43,280 nt of DNA, taken from Gammaproteobacteria bacterium. GTDB lineage: Bacteria > Pseudomonadota > Gammaproteobacteria > Arenicellales > Poriferihabitantaceae. A model generated the notes under the pieces. It was given only the letters and a program-made list of their open reading frames with translations, did not search any database and was not told where the DNA came from. Position 1 is the stretch's first letter, and every line of letters begins with the position of its first letter. This document shows positions 18,542-26,531 of this stretch, in pieces. The position numbers were made by a program, and so were the translations under genes. Location: positions 1-43,280 of the forward strand of contig JAUVBY010000008.1 of NCBI GenBank assembly GCA_030590945.1, given 5' to 3'.

Positions 18542-18885
18542 GGTTTGCTGCCGGGCGAGGAAGAAGATGGAAAAGGCGTGATACGATCACCTGTAGAGGC
18601 TATATTGCCTAGCGGTCGGATTTTATTCGGGCCGGTTTTTTCAACTTCATCAATGCGAATGATGGCATGAACGGGTATATAGGTACTCTTAACATCACCA
18701 AATTCAGCCTTTATTTTTTCCTCGGAGGGATCAATGACTACATCGGTTTTATTATTGAAAATTAAATCGCTGAGTTCGACAAAGGCCATCATGCTGCTCT
18801 GGCTCACGCCGTGGGCGTATAGATCGACCAACTGGTTCTGATGCTGGAACTGAATGCGGAATACCGGTTTGTTTTTTTTCGGCAT
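18538..18885 (-). CDS. DUF1820 family protein
   Basis: The 115-residue cytoplasmic protein matches the DUF1820 family of gammaproteobacteria: FRIQFQHQNQLVDLYAHGV, FVELSDLIFN, the VVIDPSEEKIKAEFGDV block and IPVHAIIRIDEVEKTGPNKI. The C-terminal 20 residues are a Pro/Ser-rich tail. No biochemical role is known to me. The gene overlaps the SRPBCC gene by four bases. Its start codon shares the CATG at 18883-18886 with a possible upstream ATG of the divergent dacB gene, so the two genes are packed back to back. Confidence 0.85.
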   Translation of the reverse strand: MPKKNKPVFRIQFQHQNQLVDLYAHGVSQSSMMAFVELSDLIFNNKTDVVIDPSEEKIKAEFGDVKSTYIPVHAIIRIDEVEKTGPNKIRPLGNIASTGDRITPFPSSSSPGSKP

Positions 18886-18904
18886 GGATTACAATGTGGC
18901 CTAT

Positions 18905-20371
18905 ATGAATGCGCGAAATTATACCACTCTGTTCCGGTTTAGGTTAGCCCGACAATGCTTGTTGCGAAGTTTGGGTGTGGTGGCGGGCATCAGTTTTCTG
19001 GTTGCCAGCGCCCGTGCAGAGCTACCTGAAGAAATACGTAAATCTCTGAGTAAATATAACATCTCCGAATCATCGGTAAGCGCGATAGTCGTTCCGCTGG
19101 ATTCGGGCGAGGCTATATTATCGCATCGCTCGACCACGCCACGTAACCCGGCTTCGGTTATGAAGCTGCTGACAACTTACGCGGCCCTGGAAATCCTGGG
19201 CCCGGCGCACACCTGGCAGACCCGGTTTTACATCCACGGTACGCTTAAAAATGGTGTGCTGGATGGGGATCTGGTGATTAAAGGTGGCGGAGATCCCTAC
19301 CTGGTGCAGGAGCAATTCTGGTTGCAGCTGGCCGCCCTGCGGGAGATGGGGATTGAAACTATCAAGGGTAATCTGCTCATTGACAATTCGTCGTATGATC
19401 TGCCTGATCATGATCGCAGTGAGTTCGATGAGCAACCAACTCGCCTGTATAACGTTGGGCCTTCGGCCACCATGCTCAATTTTAATGCCAGCCGCTTTCG
19501 CCTGCACCCGAAAGACGGAAAAGTAGAGGTGTTGCTTGATCCTCCTGTTCACAATATTGTTGTCAATAACCGTCTAAAGCTGGTCCAAGGCAGGTGCCGG
19601 GGTGCACGGAGTGGCTGGTCCGTTGATGTGACGCAAAAACAAAGTAAAGCCCACGTAGTGTTTAGCGGGCAATACAAAAGCAAATGCGGAAGTTATGATT
19701 TGAGCCGCGCGGTGCTGGATTCAGATGCGTATTTGTACGGCGTTTTCACTTATTTGTGGGGCACGCTGGGAGGTAAATTCCAGGGTGGATACGCCGGTGT
19801 TGAGGTAAAGGAAGATGCAACACCCTTTTATACTGGCGAATCTAAACCCCTGGCAGAAGTGATCAATGGCGCGAATAAATACTCAAATAATTTACTCGCC
19901 AGACAGTTGCTTCTGGCGATTGCTTATCACTATTTTGGCGAAGGGGCCAGCATTAAAGACGGCGTGGATTCGGTGCACGCCTGGTTGAATGACAAAGGAC
20001 TGAGTCTGCCGGGGCTGGTGATGGAAAATGGTTCCGGATTGTCACGCCAGATATCCATGTCTGCGGCGGGCTTGAATCAAATGCTGGTGCACGCGGCAAA
20101 CAGTCTTTATCACCCCGAATTTATGGCATCTTTCTCTCTGAGCGGCATGGACGGCACCATGAAAAAACGGCTTGAGGATCTAAACCTTGGTGGCAGAGCC
20201 CGTTTGAAGACGGGTTATGTGAAAGGCGTGCGCACTCTGGCGGGTTATTTGCGCGCCGACAGTGGCCGTGATTACGCAGTGGTATTATTTATGACGGACG
20301 CCCGGGTTAATTTCAGCAACGGCAATATTATCCAGGACGAATTTATTAAATGGGTGTTAAAGGCGGGGTAA
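18905..20371 (+). CDS. dacB: D-alanyl-D-alanine carboxypeptidase/endopeptidase (PBP4 type)
   Basis: The 488-residue periplasmic protein is a class C low-molecular-mass penicillin-binding protein that trims or cleaves peptidoglycan cross-links. All three active-site motifs are present: SVMK (S84-K87), SNN (327-329) and KTG (435-437). The long insertion between the first and second motifs is typical of DacB. An Arg-rich start followed by a hydrophobic stretch and ASARAELPEE forms the signal peptide. I start at the ATG at 18905 because it gives a normal signal sequence. ATGs at 18854 and 18884 in the same frame would overlap the divergent DUF1820 gene. The promoter must lie inside that gene. Confidence 0.93.
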   Translation: MNARNYTTLFRFRLARQCLLRSLGVVAGISFLVASARAELPEEIRKSLSKYNISESSVSAIVVPLDSGEAILSHRSTTPRNPASVMKLLTTYAALEILGPAHTWQTRFYIHGTLKNGVLDGDLVIKGGGDPYLVQEQFWLQLAALREMGIETIKGNLLIDNSSYDLPDHDRSEFDEQPTRLYNVGPSATMLNFNASRFRLHPKDGKVEVLLDPPVHNIVVNNRLKLVQGRCRGARSGWSVDVTQKQSKAHVVFSGQYKSKCGSYDLSRAVLDSDAYLYGVFTYLWGTLGGKFQGGYAGVEVKEDATPFYTGESKPLAEVINGANKYSNNLLARQLLLAIAYHYFGEGASIKDGVDSVHAWLNDKGLSLPGLVMENGSGLSRQISMSAAGLNQMLVHAANSLYHPEFMASFSLSGMDGTMKKRLEDLNLGGRARLKTGYVKGVRTLAGYLRADSGRDYAVVLFMTDARVNFSNGNIIQDEFIKWVLKAG

Positions 20372-20424
20372 CCCGGATGTTTCACCAATATTTGGCGTAA
20401 ACTATATAGCGACCCCAATTCTGT

Positions 20425-21534
20425 TCAGGCATTCAAACCCTGTTGTATCACGCCGCCGCCCAGGCAATGATCTTCGCTGTAAAACACAAGTGACTGGCCC
20501 GGCGCGATGGCGCGCTGGCTATGCACGAATTCGACCTTGGTGTGCGTATTGCTATACGCCGTAAGCAAACAGGCCTGATCAGCCTGTCGGTACCGCGTCT
20601 TGGCGGTGCAGTACAACGGCAGAATGGGGGGGTGTTTGCCTACCCAGGTTGGTGTCTCGGTTATGACAATCTGTTTGTGCAAAGCCGGGTGGTCGTGTCC
20701 CTGCACCACATAAAGCAAATTTTTATCTACATCTTTACTGGCCACGAACCAGGCTTCTCCAGTATCGCTTTGAGTATCCAGTCCGCCAATTCCAAGGCCG
20801 CCTCGCTGACCAATGGTGTAGTACATAGCACCGCTGTGCGTACCGATGGTCTCGCCTTCCAGTGTTTTAATTTCGCCGGCCTGAGCGGTTAGATACTGAT
20901 TAAGAAAATCCTTAAAGCGCCGCTCACCGATAAAACAGATGCCCGTTGAGTCTTTTTTGCCCTGCACGCTCAAGCCCAGGTCGGCGGCTTTCGCGCGCAC
21001 ATGAAACTTAAGCAGGTGGCCGATTGGAAACAGTGTTTTCTTAAGTTCCTCCTGGCCAAGGGTGTAAAGGAAATAGGATTGGTCTTTTTCAGGATCGGCG
21101 CCTTTTTTCAGACTCAGCCGATGATCTAACACACCGGTTTGTGCATAGTGTCCGGTGGCAATGTAGTCAGCGCCCAGCCATATTGCCCAATCCATGAAGG
21201 TTTTGAACTTTATTTCCCGGTTGCATAAAATATCAGGGTTGGGGGTGCGGCCTGTTTTGTATTCTCGAAGAAAGTGGACAAATACATTCTCCCAGTATTC
21301 ATGTGAGAAATTGACTGTTTCGAGCGGAATTTCAAGCGTGTCGCAGACCTCCTCTGCATCAGCAAGATCTTGTTCAGCCGCACAATACTCGGGATCATCG
21401 TCCTCCTCCCAGTTTTTCATGAACAGGCCAACCACATCGTAACCTGCTTCAAGCAAGAGCGCAGCCGAGACCGCCGAATCGACACCGCCGGACATGCCGA
21501 CAATGACCCGTCGTCCGTTATTAGTTTTCCACAT
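20425..21534 (-). CDS. mnmA: tRNA-specific 2-thiouridylase MnmA
   Basis: The 369-residue enzyme adds sulfur to uridine 34 of tRNA Lys, Glu and Gln, using ATP and sulfur relayed by the Tus proteins. It has the PP-loop SGGVDS (15-20), the catalytic cysteines C104 ([11 protein letters not shown]) and C200 ([11 protein letters not shown]), and the TGHYAQ and DQSYFLYTL segments. The length is normal. The start codon abuts a transposable element: only the duplicated TA separates it from the repeat end, so its leader and ribosome site (GAG, nine bases upstream) now come from the element. Before the insertion the upstream gene's stop would have overlapped this start as TAATG. Confidence 0.97.
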   Translation of the reverse strand: MWKTNNGRRVIVGMSGGVDSAVSAALLLEAGYDVVGLFMKNWEEDDDPEYCAAEQDLADAEEVCDTLEIPLETVNFSHEYWENVFVHFLREYKTGRTPNPDILCNREIKFKTFMDWAIWLGADYIATGHYAQTGVLDHRLSLKKGADPEKDQSYFLYTLGQEELKKTLFPIGHLLKFHVRAKAADLGLSVQGKKDSTGICFIGERRFKDFLNQYLTAQAGEIKTLEGETIGTHSGAMYYTIGQRGGLGIGGLDTQSDTGEAWFVASKDVDKNLLYVVQGHDHPALHKQIVITETPTWVGKHPPILPLYCTAKTRYRQADQACLLTAYSNTHTKVEFVHSQRAIAPGQSLVFYSEDHCLGGGVIQQGLNA

Positions 21535-21801
21535 TAGTGTCGTCTCAATGTAATAGTGCTGGTTCAGTTAGATTGTCAACGTTCACGGCAAGGCACAGCT
21601 TGCAGATAATGGTCGCTCCCTTTTCAAAAGGTGTAACGCAGACCGTGGGCGTTGACAGTCTAACCCGAAGGGCCTGCCTGTGGTGTCCCGCCGCCGCGTA
21701 GCAGTGTTTGACAAGGGAGCGACCATTGTCTTCACACTGCGCCTTGCGGCGAAACACCACAGGCAGGCTGAATCCAGTATTATTACATTGAGACGACACT
21801 A
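21535..21801. mobile_element. 263-bp MITE with TA duplication (IS630/Tc1-mariner type)
   Basis: The element spans 21537-21799. Its ends are perfect 19-base inverted repeats (GTGTCGTCTCAATGTAATA at 21537-21555 and its complement at 21781-21799). They extend inward imperfectly to about 33 bases (CTGG-TTCAG against CTGGATTCAG). A TA dinucleotide flanks each side (21535-21536 and 21800-21801), the target duplication typical of IS630/Tc1-mariner transposases. Two internal hairpins fill the middle: 21567-21588 with 21643-21664 (19 of 22 matching), and a long one in 21672-21768 with perfect 15-base outer arms. A 15-base inverted pair (21608-21622 and 21713-21727) links the two halves. No reading frame for a transposase is present, so it would need one in trans. 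Confidence 0.88.
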
Positions 21802-22473
21802 CTTAAATATCCTGCTGAAAAAGGACGCAGTTTTTTCAGGTTTAACCTGCGAGCTATCAAGGTTGGCGGTGAAAAATATGTTGATATTCTCCCACTCTTC
21901 GTTTTTTTGAACGTAAGGTAGATAACCATTGTTTTGAAACCACGAATCAATTACCCAACGTTCGCCGCTGTCCAGGACTTCAATTTGCCCGGCCCAGTGT
22001 TGATCCAGGATAGCGCGTCGATATGCTCTATCGACGACTTTATGATATTTAAGCAAATCATTTTGCTCAAATAATTTTAGATAAGTAGTGGTATTGAGTG
22101 ATTCGTCTATGCAATCGAGTTGCCCCGGAAATTCGACATCCAGGTCTGCCAGATCTCCCCCAACATCACGATGCGTGGGGGTATGCCGGCCCACAATGAC
22201 TTCCATCCAGCCAATGGCTTTTTTGATGTTTAGACGTTCGCCCTCAGCATCACCTACTGGCTGGCGCAACCAGTTAGCAATACTGTCCCATTCTTCCGGG
22301 CTAATGGAAATTATTTGTTTGTCTCTGCAGCTGAAATTCATGCATACAGGAATATGGTCTATGCCAGTGGCTGGCGTTTCGGCCCGAGGCGCAGAATAAG
22401 GTAATAGCGTAATCAACAAAACCGCGATTCCAGATATAATACCTGAAGTTTGATGGCCGGGTAGCGATGGCAT
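21799..22473 (-). CDS. hypothetical exported or membrane-anchored protein upstream of mnmA
   Basis: The 224-residue protein begins with a hydrophobic segment (about residues 9-30, GIISGIAVLLITLLPYSA) followed by PRAE, so it is probably exported. The mature part has no family I recognise. Notable stretches are HIPVCMNFSCRDKQ, ISPEEWDSIANWL, PGQLDCIDESLNTTTYL and ERWVIDSWFQNNGYLPYV, with four cysteines that may pair. I use the ATG at 22473, which has an AGGA site ten bases upstream. A longer TTG-started frame reaches 22506. The stop codon TAG is formed by the TA duplication plus the first base of the mobile element. The original stop would have been TAA overlapping the mnmA start. Confidence 0.78.
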   Translation of the reverse strand: MPSLPGHQTSGIISGIAVLLITLLPYSAPRAETPATGIDHIPVCMNFSCRDKQIISISPEEWDSIANWLRQPVGDAEGERLNIKKAIGWMEVIVGRHTPTHRDVGGDLADLDVEFPGQLDCIDESLNTTTYLKLFEQNDLLKYHKVVDRAYRRAILDQHWAGQIEVLDSGERWVIDSWFQNNGYLPYVQKNEEWENINIFFTANLDSSQVKPEKTASFFSRIFK

Positions 22474-22568
22474 GAAGCGAGAGTCCTGCAATTTGAGAGA
22501 GTACAAGTATAAATTGTAGCGCTGTCCTCGTCAAAAATAAGCCTGAATATATGCAACTATTTTATAGC

Positions 22569-22626
22569 TAATGCGAATAACTCTTATTTATATCTCAATA
22601 TGAGTATATAAGAATGGTTCTCATTA
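22569..22626. promoter_or_regulatory. two Fur-box-like sites upstream of fbpA
   Basis: Two AT-rich imperfect palindromes resemble Fur operators: TAATGCGAATAACTCTTATT (22569-22588) and TAAGAATGGTTCTCATTA (22609-22626). Both carry the AATGnGAA/TTCTnATT half-site pattern of proteobacterial Fur boxes. They lie 40-100 bases before a ferric-iron transporter operon, the classic position for iron repression. The match is by eye; no scoring was run. Confidence 0.6.
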
Positions 22627-22667
22627 GCGTTACTATTCGCGCATCCTAATTACGAATCTTAAACTTT

Positions 22668-23678
22668 ATGAAAACAGTTAAACTTATTGCGGGTCTTGCG
22701 CTCGCCACGATTACGGTTTCTACCTTTGCTGCAGAGGAGGTAAATGTTTATTCCTATCGCCAGCCCAGGCTTATCGAGCCGATGCTGGACATATTTACCG
22801 AAGATACCGGTATCAGGGTAAATGTACTCTACGCCAAAAAAGGCATGCTACAGCGCTTAAAAAGCGAAGGCGCCAATACTCCGGCGGATCTGGTTTTTAC
22901 CGTTGATATCGGTCGCCTGGCAGATGTTAAAAACGCGGATCTAACGCAGGCGGTTAGTTCGGACGTCCTGAATGCCAATATTCCGGACAGCCAGCGGGAT
23001 GATGGAGGTCATTGGTATGGTTTGACGCAGCGCGCGCGTATTATTGTGGCGTCTAAAGACCGGGTCAATCTTGACGATATTCTGAGTTATGAAGATTTAG
23101 CTTCTGATAAAATGAAGGGGCGCGTATGTACGCGTTCGGGCAAGCACGCTTATATGATCGGTTTGACGGCGATGATGATCGCGTATCATGGTGAGCCGAA
23201 AGCGGAAATTTGGGCTGCCGGGCTAAAGGCGAATCTGGCGCGAAAGCCTCAGGGCAATGATCGAGCACAGGTAAAAGCGATTAAGGAAGGCGAATGCGAT
23301 GTGGCGGTGATTAATCACTATTATATGTTTAATATGTTAAACGACCCGAAGCAGGTGCCCTGGGCTGAATCCGTTAACGTGATTTTCCCGAACCAGGCAG
23401 ATCGCGGTACACATATGAATATTAGCGGCATGGCGATGACGAAGTATGCAAAAAACAGTGAAAATGCGCTTAAACTAATGGAGTATCTGGCCAGCGAAAA
23501 AGCACAAAAAATGTATTCAGAAGTCAATGGCGAATACCCGGTTCAAGCTGGCGTAGAGTGGTCTGATCAGCTTAGAATGTGGGGCGAATTCAAGCGCGAC
23601 GAGATTGATTTGACCGAGATCGCAGCAAACCGGGGTACGGCAATAAAAATGATGGACCGGGTAGCGTATGACAATTAG
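22668..23678 (+). CDS. fbpA: ferric iron ABC transporter, periplasmic binding protein
   Basis: The 336-residue protein is an FbpA/IdiA-type ferric-binding protein that captures Fe3+ in the periplasm for FbpB and FbpC. A signal peptide (cleavage after about residue 21, STFAA) precedes the VNVYSYRQPRLIEPMLDIF start of the mature domain. The adjacent tyrosines Y218 and Y219 (VAVINHYYMFNM) correspond to the iron-coordinating pair of the family, and Y30 lies in the N-terminal SYR segment. It is the first gene of an fbpABC operon with 31 bases before fbpB, and two Fur-box-like sites lie upstream, so expression is expected under iron limitation. Confidence 0.93.
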   Translation: MKTVKLIAGLALATITVSTFAAEEVNVYSYRQPRLIEPMLDIFTEDTGIRVNVLYAKKGMLQRLKSEGANTPADLVFTVDIGRLADVKNADLTQAVSSDVLNANIPDSQRDDGGHWYGLTQRARIIVASKDRVNLDDILSYEDLASDKMKGRVCTRSGKHAYMIGLTAMMIAYHGEPKAEIWAAGLKANLARKPQGNDRAQVKAIKEGECDVAVINHYYMFNMLNDPKQVPWAESVNVIFPNQADRGTHMNISGMAMTKYAKNSENALKLMEYLASEKAQKMYSEVNGEYPVQAGVEWSDQLRMWGEFKRDEIDLTEIAANRGTAIKMMDRVAYDN

Positions 23679-23709
23679 GCCTATCCCAATTACTATGGCA
23701 GGATGATGT

Positions 23710-25413
23710 ATGCCTGAAACCGGCGCGAAACAGAACACAGCGCCAATCCGGACAGTACGTATGCGAGTCGACCTCTGGCAGGTCGGCTCGTTTTTGTTTG
23801 CTGCGCTGGCGGCACTACCCGTGTTGGCGATTATCTGGCTGGCGTTATTTCCAGAAGAAAATATCTGGCCGCACCTGATCAGCACGTCATTGCCGGGTTA
23901 TCTGAAAAGTACTCTGATTTTGATGCTCGGCGTGGGCGTCAGTGTGTTTTTGACCGGTGTCAGTACAGCGTGGCTCGTCACTCATTATGAGTTCCCGTTG
24001 CGTCGCGAGTTTGAGTGGTTGCTGCTATTGCCTTTGGCCATACCCGCCTACGTGATTGCCTATATGTATACTGACCTGCTCGAGTTCGCGGGCCCGGTAC
24101 AACAATTACTACGCAGTATTTTTGGCTGGGAACTGGCGCGAGACTACTGGTTTCCAAATATTCGCAGCATGGGTGGCGGCATACTCATGATGGGCCTGGT
24201 TCTTTATCCATATGTTTATATGCTCGCCAGGGCCGCGTTTCTGGAGCAATCGCCCAACCAGTTCGAGGCCAGTCGTTTACTGGGCCATAGCCAGTTTAAA
24301 TCATTTCTCAAGGTGTCATTGCCGATTGCCCGGCCGGCGATTGTAGTTGGTGTCGCCCTTGCGTTAATGGAAACGCTGAATGATTTTGGCACCATCGATT
24401 TTTTTGCGATTCAAACCCTGACGGCCGGTTTGTATGATGTGTGGCTGGGTATGGGAAATCTTGGGGGTGCGGCGCAAATTGCGACGACCATGCTGACTTT
24501 TGTTGTCCTGTTATTGTCGCTGGAATATTTTGGCCGTCGCCGCCAGCGTTTTTATCAATCGGGGCAACGCTTTAAAGCGAAAACCCGGATGCGACTGCCC
24601 GGTCACCATGCGTGGTGGTTAACCTTGTTTTGCGCGGTGCCGGTCGTCGCAGGGTTTGTCATTCCGGTTGGCTTATTGGTCAGTCTGGCGATAGACTATT
24701 TTGACGAATCCTGGACACCCCAGTTTCGCCTGTATGCTTTTAACAGTCTGCTGCTATCGAGTTCAGCAGCTTTGATTGCCATACTGATTGCCCTGTTGAT
24801 TAGTTATACGCGCCGCTTGAATCGTCATAGCCGCACCATGCTGGTCGTTTCCCGGGTTGCATCACTGGGTTATGCGGTTCCAGGGGCGGTTCTCGCGATA
24901 GGCGTGATTGTACCGTTTGCGGCGTGGGATAACTGGGTCGACTCCCTGGCACGACAGTGGTTCGGATTTTCAACCGGGCTGCTTCTGAGCGGAACGGTAT
25001 TTGCAGTTGTGTTTGCCTACGTTGTCCGGTTTCTGGCCGTATCGATCGGCTCGATAGAGTCGAGCTTGTCCAAGGTCTCCGATTCAATGGATATGGCCGC
25101 TCGAACGCTGGGTTATCCGGCGCATAAAGTATTAACCAGGTTTCACCTGCCTTTAATAAAAGGCGGGATACTAACCGCGGGCATGGTTGTGTTTGTAGAC
25201 AGCATGAAGGAGTTGCCCGCCACGCTGATCCTACGGCCGTTTAATTTTGAAACCCTGGCGACCTACGTATATCAATTTGCATCGGATGAGATGATTGGCG
25301 AAAGCGCTTTGGGCGCGCTGTTTATTGTATTGGCCGGCCTGGTTCCGGTTATTTTTTTGAGTCGGACGATCTCACGTTCAAATGTAGTTCAGACGAGGCG
25401 TGAAACATTATGA
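23710..25413 (+). CDS. fbpB: ferric iron ABC transporter permease
   Basis: The 567-residue inner-membrane protein is a fused two-domain permease with about twelve helices, typical of FbpB/SfuB. Each half carries an ABC-coupling (EAA-like) loop: FEASRLLGHSQFKSFLKVSLPIARPAI in the first and MAARTLGYPAHKVLTRFHLPLIKGGI in the second. It forms the channel through which FbpA delivers iron. The ATG at 23710 has an AGGATG ribosome site. Its stop overlaps the fbpC start by four bases (ATGA, 25410-25413), indicating translational coupling of the permease and its ATPase. Confidence 0.94.
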   Translation: MPETGAKQNTAPIRTVRMRVDLWQVGSFLFAALAALPVLAIIWLALFPEENIWPHLISTSLPGYLKSTLILMLGVGVSVFLTGVSTAWLVTHYEFPLRREFEWLLLLPLAIPAYVIAYMYTDLLEFAGPVQQLLRSIFGWELARDYWFPNIRSMGGGILMMGLVLYPYVYMLARAAFLEQSPNQFEASRLLGHSQFKSFLKVSLPIARPAIVVGVALALMETLNDFGTIDFFAIQTLTAGLYDVWLGMGNLGGAAQIATTMLTFVVLLLSLEYFGRRRQRFYQSGQRFKAKTRMRLPGHHAWWLTLFCAVPVVAGFVIPVGLLVSLAIDYFDESWTPQFRLYAFNSLLLSSSAALIAILIALLISYTRRLNRHSRTMLVVSRVASLGYAVPGAVLAIGVIVPFAAWDNWVDSLARQWFGFSTGLLLSGTVFAVVFAYVVRFLAVSIGSIESSLSKVSDSMDMAARTLGYPAHKVLTRFHLPLIKGGILTAGMVVFVDSMKELPATLILRPFNFETLATYVYQFASDEMIGESALGALFIVLAGLVPVIFLSRTISRSNVVQTRRETL

Positions 25414-26498
25414 GCAATTTACTGGAAGTCAGAAATATTACCTGTCAGTTTGAAAAGACAAGAGTCGTGGAAGATGTCTCGTTTGACCTGAGTGAAGGGA
25501 CGTTGGCTTGTCTTCTGGGGCCAAGTGGCTGTGGAAAAACCACCATACTTCGGGCGATTGCAGGTTTTCATCCTTTGATATCAGGTGAGATATGCCTCGA
25601 TGGTGAGCGAATTTCGTCCCCCGACTACATTTTGAAGCCGGAATTACGACAACTGGGGATGGTGTTTCAGGATCATGCACTGTTTCCGCATTTGAGCGTG
25701 TTCGATAACGTCGCGGCCGGTTTGCAGGATTTTCGCGGCAAAGCAAAAAAAGCGCTGGTACACAGTATGCTGGAACGCGTACGATTGAACGGCAAAGAGA
25801 GCCGGTTCCCGCATGAACTATCAGGCGGGCAGCAACAGCGTATTGCGCTGGCGCGCGCGTTAGCGCCGCGACCGCGATTGTTGTTGATGGATGAGCCCTT
25901 TTCCAACCTTGATGTCGAATTGCGGGAAACCCTGGGCGTGGAAGTGCGGGATCTATTGCGTGACTCCGGTACGACCTGCCTGCTGGTAACGCACGATCAG
26001 CAGGATGCGTTTACGTTTAGTGATAAAGTGGGTGTAATGAATGATGGGCACATAGAACAATGGGACAATGCGTATACCCTGTACCATGAGCCGGTATCGC
26101 GTTTTGTGGCCGATTTTATCGGCCAGGGCGCGTTCCTGAAAGGCCGGGTCAGGGAAGGTGATATCGTTGAAACAGAGCTGGCCATGCTACACGGTAAAGT
26201 ACCACCGGGTTGTAAGCCGGGCTGTCCGGTTAAGGTGCTGGTGCGCCCTGATGATGTTGTACACAACGATGCGAGCGCGTTTAGCGCGCGCATCGTATCA
26301 CGCAATTTTCGAGGTTCGAGTTATTTATATACTCTGGAACTGGACAGCGGTACACAGCTTCTGTCGATGGTGCATTCACACCATGACCATGCATTGGGAG
26401 AGCAATTAGGAATCGAGCTTGAGCTGGATCACCTGGTCGTTTTTCCGGACGAATCAGCACGCGATGAACAGATTAGCCAAACACCTCACCAGGCATAA
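25410..26498 (+). CDS. fbpC: ferric iron ABC transporter ATP-binding protein
   Basis: The 362-residue ATPase has Walker A GPSGCGKTT (37-45), Q-loop VFQDHALFP (about 85-93), the ABC signature LSGGQQQR (137-144), Walker B LLLMDEPFSNLD (157-168) and the switch histidine in LLVTHDQQDA. A C-terminal domain of about 120 residues resembles the regulatory TOBE domain of the FbpC/PotA group. It powers the FbpB channel and completes the operon. Its start overlaps the fbpB stop codon. The next gene, a TPR lipoprotein, begins 33 bases later. Confidence 0.93.
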   Translation: MSNLLEVRNITCQFEKTRVVEDVSFDLSEGTLACLLGPSGCGKTTILRAIAGFHPLISGEICLDGERISSPDYILKPELRQLGMVFQDHALFPHLSVFDNVAAGLQDFRGKAKKALVHSMLERVRLNGKESRFPHELSGGQQQRIALARALAPRPRLLLMDEPFSNLDVELRETLGVEVRDLLRDSGTTCLLVTHDQQDAFTFSDKVGVMNDGHIEQWDNAYTLYHEPVSRFVADFIGQGAFLKGRVREGDIVETELAMLHGKVPPGCKPGCPVKVLVRPDDVVHNDASAFSARIVSRNFRGSSYLYTLELDSGTQLLSMVHSHHDHALGEQLGIELELDHLVVFPDESARDEQISQTPHQA

Positions 26499-26531
26499 TT
26501 GAAATGCCTTTAAGCTGTTACAATCCTGCTT

